A program made the position numbers and the translations under genes. DNA of 64,000 nucleotides from Tritrichomonas musculus (Eukaryota; Parabasalia; Tritrichomonadida; Tritrichomonadidae), in assembly GCA_039105265.1 (NCBI GenBank), contig JAPFFF010000018.1:558001-622000 (forward strand), read 5' to 3'. The notes under the pieces were generated by a model. The model searched no databases, was not told the DNA's origin, and was given only the letters and a program-made list of their open reading frames with translations. Shown here piece by piece: positions 1 through 9,243 of the stretch (position 1 is the stretch's first letter; the number at the start of each line of letters is the position of its first letter).

Positions 1-1428
1 AAAGCTGATTTGAATATATCTGAGCTATTTTCTCATTTAGAAACTCAAAAAAATGAAATTACAAAATCTCTTGATTTCATTGAACGATCAGTTTGGGATT
101 TTGAACCTAAAAGGCTTGATTACAAAATAGAATTCAAAAAGATAGTTGATAGGAAAACTCAAGAATTTTCTGAAAAGGCACAAAAAAAGATTGGAAATGT
201 AAATAAAAAGTTAAATATCATTTTTAGTTTCCTAAAGAAAAATAACATTTTGATTTATGAAGAATCGCAAACAGATGTGGAAAATAAAGAAGATAAGACT
301 ATTTCTGGTGATGAAAATAGCAAAATTATCAAAAATGATGGCATCATCTCAGATCCAAAGGAAAATAAAATTGAGAAAGAACTTATATCTGAAAATAATA
401 AAAAGAAAACTGATGATATCAATGAAAATTTGGACAATGAACAAAATAAAAAAGATTATTTCGAAAATTCTCAAAACGGAATTAAAAATGCAAAAGAAGA
501 TGGCAAAATTGACGAAAAATCAAGCAATCATTCTGAAACTATTAAAAAAGAAGAGAAAGAATGCAAAACTCTCATAGAATTAAATGATAAAAAAGATGAT
601 GATTTAAATGAGATAAATGAAGGTTCAAGTAGAAAAGAAGAAAATAAAAAAGAAGATGATTTGTGTAAAAAATCTGATAATAAGCCAGAAGTAATTAATG
701 ATTTTGAAACATCATCGAATGAATTATCAAGTCTCATTGAGAATGATGAAAAATCTAACGCAAAGCAAGATGAAAATTCATTGGAAAATAAGAAGAGCTT
801 ATCAGAATTAAAAGACAAATCTGATTCAAATTCAAAATCAGATCCTAATAATGAAAATAATGATTCTGGAGAAAAGAAAGAAGAATTGGACATAAAAAAT
901 GAATCAAATAATAAAGAAGAAAAGACCAGCTCTGCATTGGGAAATAAATCTCCAAAAGAATTGAAAGATTCCTCTGGTGACAATGAAAAATCAGATAAAA
1001 ATGATAATAATAATGATGATGCAAATGCAAGTAGTGACAGCAAAGATGACTTTAATATATTTTCTGACGATGGTGATAATGATAATGATGATGATGGTGA
1101 TAATGATGATGATGGTGATAATGATGATGATGGTGATAATGATGACGATGGTGATAATGATGACGATGGTGATAATGATGACGATGGTGATAATGATGAC
1201 GATGGTGATAATGATGACGATGGTGATAATGATGATGGTGATGATGATAAAAAAGACGGTGATATTAAAAATGATGGAAATACTGTGCTTGGAGGTGCAT
1301 TGGATGGAATTACTTCATTTAATACGAGTAAATTGACTAATCCTGAAGTATCCATGTTTGATGATAATCAGTTTAAATTAGATGCAAATGATTTTGCTAT
1401 CGATTTTGTTGATCCAAGAAAAAAATGA
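1..1428 (+). CDS. Acidic low-complexity protein, 5' end outside the window
   Basis: The reading frame is open from the first base and has no ATG near its left end (the first possible start is a TTG), so the gene begins upstream and only its last 475 or so codons are seen. The first ~85 residues look like an ordinary helical region. The rest is rich in Lys, Glu, Asp, Asn and Ser. Near the C-terminus eight copies of the hexapeptide DDDGDN are encoded by an 18-bp tandem repeat, followed by an ordered-looking end with aromatic residues and the terminus DPRKK. I recognise no domain. It converges on the next gene, which also ends in an Asp/Asn array. Function unknown. Confidence 0.75.
   Translation, partial: KADLNISELFSHLETQKNEITKSLDFIERSVWDFEPKRLDYKIEFKKIVDRKTQEFSEKAQKKIGNVNKKLNIIFSFLKKNNILIYEESQTDVENKEDKTISGDENSKIIKNDGIISDPKENKIEKELISENNKKKTDDINENLDNEQNKKDYFENSQNGIKNAKEDGKIDEKSSNHSETIKKEEKECKTLIELNDKKDDDLNEINEGSSRKEENKKEDDLCKKSDNKPEVINDFETSSNELSSLIENDEKSNAKQDENSLENKKSLSELKDKSDSNSKSDPNNENNDSGEKKEELDIKNESNNKEEKTSSALGNKSPKELKDSSGDNEKSDKNDNNNDDANASSDSKDDFNIFSDDGDNDNDDDGDNDDDGDNDDDGDNDDDGDNDDDGDNDDDGDNDDDGDNDDDGDNDDGDDDKKDGDIKNDGNTVLGGALDGITSFNTSKLTNPEVSMFDDNQFKLDANDFAIDFVDPRKK
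1087..1230 (+). repeat. 18-bp coding tandem repeat, 8 copies
   Basis: The unit GATGAYGATGGTGATAAT encodes DDDGDN. The copies differ only at one C/T third position: early copies have T and later ones C, which suggests recent expansion in blocks. The frame is kept because 18 is a multiple of three. Confidence 0.9.
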
Positions 1429-1677
1429 AATTAAGATAATTCAAGAAATTTAATATAATTTTATTTCATAATTATGTTTTTAATTTTTGTAAATAATTTC
1501 AATTTTTAACTAATTTTTTAATTTTTTTCGCCTTCAGTAGAAAAATTGTATTCTCAATCATTTATGAAATTTGACAAAAAGATAAAAAATATACAAATAA
1601 CAGTATCACATTTACAATTTTAAATATAACAATATGTACAGTATAGAAAAATTATATCGAAGACAAACAAACAAATT

Positions 1678-3807
1678 TTACTTGTCTTCAAAAAGATTCT
1701 TTCGCTCTGAAAACAACTTCGTAATTCCCCCATCTCCACCATCTTTGCTTTCGCCGTTTTCTTTATCACTATCAGTATTGGAACCACTATCTTCCTTGTT
1801 AGAATCGTTGTCTTTTTCTTTATCATCATTATCTTTGTCTTTGCCTTTATCATTATCGCCTTTATCATTATCATCTTTATCATTATCACCTTTGTCATTA
1901 TCATCTTTATCATTATCACTATCATCATTATCACTATCATCATTATCATTATCATTATCATTATCATTATCATTATCATTATCATTATCATTATCATTAT
2001 CATTATCACTATTATCATTATCACTATTATCATTATCACTATCATCATTATCATTATCACTATCACCTTTATCATCATCATCTTTTTCTGTATTTTTACC
2101 ACTATCATCTTTTTCTGTGTTTTTACCACTATCATCTTTTTCTGTGTCTTTATCATTGTCTTCTTTTTCTTTATCTTCATCATTATCACCTTTTTCTTCT
2201 TTCTCTTTTTGATTTTCTTCATTTTCTGTCTTGAGTTCTTTTTGAATGTTTTCTTTTGCAGCTTTTGCTTGAGAAGCGGTTTCTGTTGAATTTTCACTTT
2301 CATTTAATTCAGGAGGAACTGGTGGAATATTTTCCACTTTTTGAATGACTTCTTTAGGTTCCAAAGCTTTCTTGTTATCTAAGTTGTGAAGCCTTTCTTC
2401 AGCCAAAATAAGTCTTTCCTCTACTTCAGCTATTCTTTTAACCAAATCTGATTTACTTCCATTTTTTGAATATCTGTCAGATCGCCTTGAATTAATTTCG
2501 TTTATTAAATTTATGCATTGGACGGTATTTTCTTCGATTTTTTTAAGTCTTGAAATCATATTCTCTTCAATTTGACTTTTTAAATTGCTGATTTTGTTCA
2601 TAGCTTCTTGTTGAGTTTGTTGATTCTCTGTCGTTTTTGATTTGATTCCTTCTTTCATATCATGAATAGCTTTCGATATTTGATTCTTTAGGCTTGAGAT
2701 ATCATCCGTTGCCTGATCTTGGATTTTGCTGGATCCCGTATCACCTTCAGTTTGAAAATCAGAAATTTGAGTTTTTAAATTTGATAATGTTGAGTTAATA
2801 TTATGCTCAAGTGCAACCATACGTGATTTAGTATTCTCATCTAGCTTTGTAATTTTGTTTTGGATTTCGAATGAATTTTTGGTTAAATTATCGAGTGATT
2901 CTTCTGTCTCTTTCCTCTGAGTTTCTATGCTATTATTTGAGTCATTTAACGTTGTGAGATTGTCCTGAAGCTTGGATATCTCTATTTCACAATACTCTCC
3001 TAGCTGTTTAATAGCATCAATAAAATGAGAATTTGTTTCTTCAAGATTTTTTGGTAAAACTTCTGTTTCAATTCGATTAATCGAAGTATATACTTTTTTG
3101 ATCGATTTTTCAACAGTAGATGGATTTGTTGATTCAGTTTCCGGTGAATCGTCAACCATATTTTGGATTTGTCGTAATTGTTGTTCTAATCCACTGATTT
3201 TGGGATATAAATCATCTATATCATTTGTGTTTTTAGAGTGTTGATTTTGCATTTCTAAAGTGATTTTGTTAATTTTTTCTTGCAAATCATGAACTGAATC
3301 ATTCAATCTTTTAATGCTTGAATTTGCAGTTGTAAGCAATTCATCTGCTTTACTTCTGGACAATCTTAAATCGTCTTGCATTGGCTTTATTTTTGACTCA
3401 ATTTCATATCGAACAAATCTTTCAAATTTTACCCCAACTTGATCATACTGAGTTTGAAGTGGTGAAAGATCATCAGTCATAACTTTTTGGATTCTTTGTC
3501 TAGTATCATCAAGTTGTTTTTGCGTATTGCTTTGCTGCTTCTCAAGATTTCCTATTTTTGGTTTGAGATCTTGTTGCAATTGATTAAAACGCGAATCAAG
3601 CTGTCTTCCACACATATCTTGTTTGCTCATTAATACCTGGATTTGATTTGAAAGTTCAGTTTTAACTCTTTGTATTTCAGAAGCTGAATTACCTTTTAAC
3701 TGGGAATCAGCTCGTGTTTTAGGCTTAGCAGATAGTGTGGATAAAAAAGTTGATGGGCCATCAGCAAATGTTGGTTTTGGTCCAGCCAAATTTGATTTTG
3801 ATCGCAT
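1678..3807 (-). CDS. Coiled-coil protein with acidic Asp/Asn repeat tail
   Basis: 709 residues, starting at an ATG at 3805-3807. Residues ~1-40 are a basic, Ser/Pro/Lys-containing head. Residues ~45-500 are mostly predicted coiled coil, with Gln, Glu, Lys and Leu in heptad-like spacing and repeated short Ile/Leu blocks. The tail from ~520 is Lys/Glu/Asp/Asn-rich with a long run of Asp-Asn pairs and SDND units, ending in a less charged segment (about 20 residues) with a KLFSERK motif. A cytoskeletal or scaffold role is possible but not shown. It is convergent with the acidic gene to its left, with 249 bp between the stop codons. Confidence 0.8.
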   Translation of the reverse strand: MRSKSNLAGPKPTFADGPSTFLSTLSAKPKTRADSQLKGNSASEIQRVKTELSNQIQVLMSKQDMCGRQLDSRFNQLQQDLKPKIGNLEKQQSNTQKQLDDTRQRIQKVMTDDLSPLQTQYDQVGVKFERFVRYEIESKIKPMQDDLRLSRSKADELLTTANSSIKRLNDSVHDLQEKINKITLEMQNQHSKNTNDIDDLYPKISGLEQQLRQIQNMVDDSPETESTNPSTVEKSIKKVYTSINRIETEVLPKNLEETNSHFIDAIKQLGEYCEIEISKLQDNLTTLNDSNNSIETQRKETEESLDNLTKNSFEIQNKITKLDENTKSRMVALEHNINSTLSNLKTQISDFQTEGDTGSSKIQDQATDDISSLKNQISKAIHDMKEGIKSKTTENQQTQQEAMNKISNLKSQIEENMISRLKKIEENTVQCINLINEINSRRSDRYSKNGSKSDLVKRIAEVEERLILAEERLHNLDNKKALEPKEVIQKVENIPPVPPELNESENSTETASQAKAAKENIQKELKTENEENQKEKEEKGDNDEDKEKEDNDKDTEKDDSGKNTEKDDSGKNTEKDDDDKGDSDNDNDDSDNDNSDNDNSDNDNDNDNDNDNDNDNDNDNDNDDSDNDDSDNDKDDNDKGDNDKDDNDKGDNDKGKDKDNDDKEKDNDSNKEDSGSNTDSDKENGESKDGGDGGITKLFSERKNLFEDK
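1942..2007 (-). repeat. Hexanucleotide (ATTATC)11 coding microsatellite
   Basis: Eleven perfect ATTATC hexamers on the plus strand read as GATAAT, that is Asp-Asn pairs, on the coding minus strand. Flanking copies with C or G substitutions extend the array from about 1840 to 2070. Copy number can change without shifting the frame. Confidence 0.9.
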
Positions 3808-4969
3808 CTTCCCTAATATATCAAAAATAACGAAGTATCATAAAAAGTTTAAATTTTTCATAATCATAAAATAACGATTTTTGAAAATTTTAATTCTCTT
3901 TGTGTTGAGATTTACGATCTTATAAATAAGATCAAAATGATTAATGTTTGAGATAAAATTGGATTAATAGTAAAAAAATAAATTCATTTTATTTCTCTTA
4001 ATGATTATTATGGATGAGTTAATTAAGATTATTCTTGATTTGAATCTAAATGTTAAACAAATTAAATAAATTCAATTCTTAACTCTTTCCTAAACACGCA
4101 TTTTCTTAAAACCCGAAGGTACTAGAGTTGATATAGTTCATTTCCAAAACTTTAATTAAGTAAAATTTACTTAATAAATTGAACTTTTGACTTAAAATTT
4201 GGTATGATATGATATCATTGATATCATATTTTTTCACCGCTGTTGAATAAATGCATACATAAGTATATTTTGTTGGTAAAATCCATTTTTTATTATATAA
4301 GTTTATATTTTTTCATAGTAATTTTAAAATGAGATTATCTTTATTAAATATTGTCCTATAAATTTATTAACTATTTTATCAATTTCATAATATAATATTA
4401 TATTTTAATTTCATATTATTAACAAAATATATTCCGAGATGATGAAGATAATATATGAATGAATTAAATAAAAATAATTCAATTCAATTCAAATTAACTC
4501 AATTACAAAAATTTATATTTCTTTTTGAATGCTAAAAAATATTTTTAATTTTATCATTATTAGATTAAATATAATTATTCATTTTATTGTTCGTTAAAAA
4601 TGAGTTTAACCTCAATTTTTCAGTTTTCCTCTCTTTCAATTGTTTTATTCTGGTTACACAAATCTTTGAGCTCCGTTTGTAAAATATATTAGGTCAAATA
4701 AAAAATAATGAAAATTGATGAAATGTTATCTTCATTTTAAAATAATATATTCTAATATATTTTATAAATTAATAATAAAATCATATAAAGTCAATAATAA
4801 TTACTTAAATTTTATCTATATTAGGAAAAAAAAAAACATTATTTTCATAATACATAACAAATCTGGGATTGAATATTTTATCAAATTTTTCTATAGGATT
4901 TGAATATCATTCAAAAACTAACAAAAATTTGAATGATACTCAATTTAATTACCATATATATTTTATATA
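3808..4969. other. AT-rich intergenic region
   Basis: It separates the divergent coiled-coil and kinase genes. No convincing ORF: the longest, beginning near 4718, is a Lys/Asn/Ile-rich 61-residue frame that looks like chance. A 19-nt palindrome centred on 4218 (ATGATATCATTGATATCAT) is the only structure I noted. Confidence 0.6.
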
Positions 4970-5872
4970 ATGTTAAACATCCACACTCATACCCAATTAA
5001 ACAAATATGTTGTTTTAGATGAAATGAACAACTGTGGGAAGAATTATGTTTTCAAAGCCTATATTCCATCTGATGATGATAATGATATCAATGCAAGTTC
5101 AAAAAAACTTTTCATAATCAAAGCAATTCCATATGGAACCGAAGAAGAGATACAAATTTATGATAATGAGTCAGAAATTCTTCACATATTCAATAATATG
5201 TCTACTGTTATTAAATATGTTGAAACATTTGTTATGAAAAATGAATTAACATGTGGAAAGCAATATATATTTGCTGTTATGGATTACTGTTCATGTACAG
5301 ATCTTAATGACTTTTTCGTTAAGCACTCTAATGATAATATTATTCAAGATCAGATTCGTTCAATTGCATTTCAATCCTTGACAATATTAAAAGATATTCA
5401 CAATCAAAACATAATTCATCATGACATTAAACCTGAGAACTTTTTGGTTGAATCCATTACGCCTTTGAAATTAAAAATTACAGATTTCGAATTTTCAGTT
5501 AAACTACCAGAAAACGGAACAGCCAGCAAACCTAGTGGTACAGTTTTTTACATGGCTCCTGAATTGTTAGACTGTTTGCCGCATAACCAAAGTGTTGATA
5601 TTTGGGCTCTTGGTATTATGCTATATGAACTGGCAGCAAAAAAGATGCCATTCAACCTTAAAAAAGATCAGCCACAAAGGCATATTATTAGATTGAAAAT
5701 AAAAAGGAATTCACTTACCTTTGACGTAGATTCTTTTCATGATTATATTTTCGCTGATTTATTGACAAAAATGCTTGAAAAAGATTCTTCTTTGAGAATA
5801 ACAGCTGAAGAAGCTCTTAATCATCCTTATTTTCAGTATAACTCTTCTAATTGTCAATTTTCATACAATTAA
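4970..5872 (+). CDS. Protein kinase-like protein with DFE in place of DFG
   Basis: 300 residues, essentially a bare kinase fold. The beta-3 lysine is K51 (IIKAIP) and a helix-C Glu follows in NESEIL. The catalytic loop near residue 153 reads HHDIKPEN, so the Asp, Lys and Asn are kept although the usual HRD Arg is His. The metal-binding motif near 171 is DFE, not DFG. The APE motif (MAPELL) and a C-lobe IWALG segment are present. The glycine-rich loop is not recognisable (NNCGKNYVF). Closest to CAMK/ULK-type kinases in general pattern. It may be active with altered metal binding, or a pseudokinase. The stop codon overlaps TAAA. Confidence 0.8.
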   Translation: MLNIHTHTQLNKYVVLDEMNNCGKNYVFKAYIPSDDDNDINASSKKLFIIKAIPYGTEEEIQIYDNESEILHIFNNMSTVIKYVETFVMKNELTCGKQYIFAVMDYCSCTDLNDFFVKHSNDNIIQDQIRSIAFQSLTILKDIHNQNIIHHDIKPENFLVESITPLKLKITDFEFSVKLPENGTASKPSGTVFYMAPELLDCLPHNQSVDIWALGIMLYELAAKKMPFNLKKDQPQRHIIRLKIKRNSLTFDVDSFHDYIFADLLTKMLEKDSSLRITAEEALNHPYFQYNSSNCQFSYN

Positions 5873-6594
5873 AAATTTTTTTGATATAATGAGATAGACG
5901 AAAATAATGATGAAAACAATAATAAAGTATAAAAACTAAGCTTTTTCACTTTTTTTATAGTTATAAATTTAAAAACAATTTCATTGAGAAAAATAAATGG
6001 TTCATTACATAATGTTTTTGCAGAATTGTATTGTCATGTCGCATTGAAGGCAAAAAAAATAATTGAAGTACTGCTTATAGTGTAAATTTTCTTGAGTAAA
6101 AGTGACTTTAAAAGGAAGCATACAAAATGTTTTTACCATGTTTATAAATGATGCATGTTAAAATCAAAATGAAAAAAAAAAATATAAAAGATGAATTCAA
6201 TGTTTTATTTGATTTAGTATAATTTCATTTGGTTATTTCAGTCTCATTGATTAGCAAACATGAAAAATTAATGCCAAATTTGTTTATTTGTTGACTAGAC
6301 AAGAATGAATTATGAAAACTCATCATTCAATGTTTTGCATCTGAAAATTTTAGAGAGAAAAAAAAAAAAAAAAAAATATTTTTGTCATGTTTATTCTATA
6401 ATTCATTAGATTGTATGGTGTAAAGACATTCAAACCACATATTTTGCTTATATTAAAGCAATTTTAGATCTTTGTTGTCTAATTCATACTGACATAAATA
6501 AAAATGCAATATGAATAATAATTAAATCAAAATATTTTTTTCTGTTCATTCTTCGATGAACTTGTGATTTTTACGTGTAATTCATATTCAATGT
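5873..6594. other. AT-rich intergenic region with a poly(A) tract
   Basis: Lies between the 3' ends of the kinase-like and phosphatase genes, which converge here. It holds a run of 19 A at 6358-6376. I see no gene in it. Confidence 0.6.
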
Positions 6595-7548
6595 TTACTT
6601 TTTGATGTATTTCTTCATTTGTTCAGCTGTTTCTGGATCCAAATTTGGCATTTCTGGTTCAATTGTAGTAACTGTGTAATTTAATTTTTTATCAAAACTA
6701 ACAAAAGCAGCTTTATTATTATAGACAATACGATATTGTGGTGCTGAAAATATAGTGAGAAATGACTTATTTGGCAGAAAAGGAAATTCAACTCCTTCAT
6801 TAGCAACCTGGTGGCCTCTGCAAATCAATTTGAAGCCGAATTTTTTAATAAATCGTTTAAGTGGTGTGACTCCAAAGCATACTGACATTCCGTTATCGCC
6901 AACCCTCCATTCATCAATATTAGGATCTGATTCAGCCCACATCAAATCTGTAACGAGTCCTTCTCCAGTAAATTCAATTGGTTTTTTAATATTACGAATA
7001 TCTTTTAAACTGGTTAAATGAGGAGAAATTCCACCATGCACACAAAATATCTTTTTTTTAATAACTGCAGCAAGTGGAAGAAAAGTAAAAACTTCATTAA
7101 ACCTTCTCCAAAGATTTAAGCTGTGATAATATTTCTGAAATTCTGAAGAAAATTTGTATCTATTGTTAACCTCAGAAAATTCATGATTACCTCTCAGAAG
7201 GTAAAAATTGTTGGGATATAGAATTTTGTAGCAAAATAAAAGAGTAATTGTTTCAATACTACGAAATCCTCGATCAACATAATCACCTAGGAAAAGATAG
7301 TTGGTTTGAGGAGGATAACCTCCAAGATCAAAAATATGCAGTAAATCATGAAATTGTCCGTGTATATCGCCGCAAACAGTTATTGGTGGTTTAATTTCGA
7401 GAAGTGTAGGTTCATTTCGTAAAATTATTTCAACTTTATCAAGAACTAAACTTATTTGTTCAGAACTTAATTGTGCTGATTTTGTAACATATTCATCTTT
7501 GATTGAAAAAAGCTTATGTATAATTTCTTGAATAGCTGGCTCTGCCAT
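6595..7548 (-). CDS. PP1-like serine/threonine protein phosphatase, divergent
   Basis: 317 residues from the ATG at 7546-7548 (a longer frame would need a TTG start). The PPP metallophosphatase signatures are in order: GDIHGQ at 60-65, GDYVDRG at 88-94, RGNHE at 119-123, HGG at 171-173 and RGHQV near 244. Length and order match the PP1 catalytic subunit. Two differences stand out. The segment matching PP1 NDRGVS reads DNGMS, so the phosphate-contacting Arg is replaced by Asn219. The conserved SAPNYCGEFDN loop reads SAPQYRIVYNN. Most metal ligands are intact, so catalysis may persist with altered substrate contact. Holoenzyme partners cannot be inferred. Confidence 0.92.
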   Translation of the reverse strand: MAEPAIQEIIHKLFSIKDEYVTKSAQLSSEQISLVLDKVEIILRNEPTLLEIKPPITVCGDIHGQFHDLLHIFDLGGYPPQTNYLFLGDYVDRGFRSIETITLLFCYKILYPNNFYLLRGNHEFSEVNNRYKFSSEFQKYYHSLNLWRRFNEVFTFLPLAAVIKKKIFCVHGGISPHLTSLKDIRNIKKPIEFTGEGLVTDLMWAESDPNIDEWRVGDNGMSVCFGVTPLKRFIKKFGFKLICRGHQVANEGVEFPFLPNKSFLTIFSAPQYRIVYNNKAAFVSFDKKLNYTVTTIEPEMPNLDPETAEQMKKYIKK

Positions 7549-9243
7549 ACACAAGATCTTTCTTATTAAAATTTTGGTTTAAAATTTCGAACTTTTTGAA
7601 AACATGAAAAAACGATTATTTCACCTATTCAATCCGAAACAGCTCAAGATATCTAGATAGCTTGCCAATTTTGAAAATCCTTTATTAAATTGTTATTATT
7701 TGCTATTTCAACTACCCGTATTTAGTATGAAAAGCAACTGTTTTAACTTCCAGTATTTATATCAGCAAATTGAATTTAAAATCTTCAATATTATATAGCC
7801 AAATAAAGTAGGTTTTATAAGATATTGGATCTTTAAGTATTTTTGATAGCAACCAGATGTTTTTTCTTATTCATTTGTCAAATTATATATCATTACAATT
7901 TCAATAGTAATTTACAAAGAGATTGTATTTAAATATAAAACAAATTGAATTGATATTTAGTAAGGTAGGAATTGAAAAATTTATCAGTGAATAAAAGAAT
8001 GAAACTCAAGAGAAGCATCTTTTAATGAAAGTTTTCCATTCTTTACCATTTATTATAAGAAACACCAAAAATTCCCGAATGGATCCATAAACTTGTCAAT
8101 TGATGCAGTAAGATTATGTTTAAATCATAAATATTTTATATGTTTTCAAGTCAAATTAAAAAATTCAGCCATCAATTTGTGAAGTTAAATTCAAAAAATG
8201 ATAATGATGATTGATTGTTGAGTATTCTTTGAATCAATTCAATTTTTTCATTATTTTCTAATGAATGATGTTGCATTAGCGTCATCATTTTATCTTTGCT
8301 TATTTAATATTTAAAAATATTTAATCATTCGTTTTGAATCAATCAAAATTTTTCTGTCAAAAAAAAAAAAAAATGAAAATGGCAATGAAGAAGCAGAAAA
8401 GTTAAATGATAATTGTTTTCAACACTAACTAGCTTAAAGAGAATTTAATATCCATCATTTATAACTTCAATTAGACGGTCTGACTTAGAAAGTTCATCAA
8501 ATACTATAATAAATATCAATTCCATTATTTTTAAATTTTTTCACCTTAACGAATAGTTTCTATGGATGCATATTTTTATTTTCTCTATCATCAATTCATT
8601 CACATGAAATGTTAATTTGAGATTGTGCTTTCTGTTGATATTCGTCACTAAAACAAATATCAAATTCAATCATCAGTGAGATTTACTGAGCAAAAAAAAA
8701 AAAAAAAAAAAAAGAGTAGGAAGTTCCAATTGAGTAATGTTTAATAATATAGTATTAATCAATCGATTGATTTCTTGTTCAATTTTGATGAGTTTTTTTA
8801 AAATGGAGATTCTTTGTGTCGAAATCTAATCTTTACTTTTTTGATTCATCTCGCATGCCTTTGACTTTAAGTTTATTTGGGTGTATTTGAAAACAAAATG
8901 TAGGTAAAAATTGGTCTATGATTGTGGTATCTTTCATATCTATAATTCTAATTTGAAAATAGCCATAAAAGATGATAGATTATTATAATATTATAATATG
9001 GTAATATGGTAATAATTTTAAAGAACGTAATATATAAATAAATATATAAATCGATTAAAAACCGAGGCCTTGTTTTGGGATATTTGAATTCAAAACATGG
9101 CAAACTTACATTTGGCCAAAACATTTGGTAATAATGGAAATCCCAAAATATTGATTCAGAAACCAACTTGTAATACTTTCTATATCTTTTTTTTTTTTTT
9201 TTTTACAATGTGAGAAAAAAATAGATATCGCATTTCGCAGATT
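7549..9243. other. AT-rich intergenic region, 1.7 kb
   Basis: Upstream of the phosphatase gene and downstream of poly(A) polymerase. It contains poly(A) at 8692-8713 (22 bases) and poly(T) near 9190-9204. A minus-strand frame at 8948-9166 starts with TTG and reads as AT-rich noise. The inverted pair TTTTGGGAT (about 9073) and ATCCCAAAA (about 9140) could form a loose stem. No gene supported. Confidence 0.6.

Noticed and set aside
528-1355. 275-codon minus-strand ORF rich in Ser/Pro/Leu
   Set aside because: It is the mirror of the acidic repeats of the plus-strand gene; a repeat without stops in one frame often lacks them on the other strand.
1634-2212. Plus-strand Ser/Leu-repeat ORF
   Set aside because: Shadow of the Asp/Asn repeat of the minus-strand coiled-coil gene.
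4718-4903. 61-codon plus-strand ORF upstream of the kinase-like gene
   Set aside because: Lys/Asn/Ile/Tyr-rich composition expected of translated AT-rich spacer; no similarity or context.
8948-9166. 72-codon minus-strand frame in the phosphatase/PAP spacer
   Set aside because: Starts at TTG, is AT-rich and low in information; no motif.
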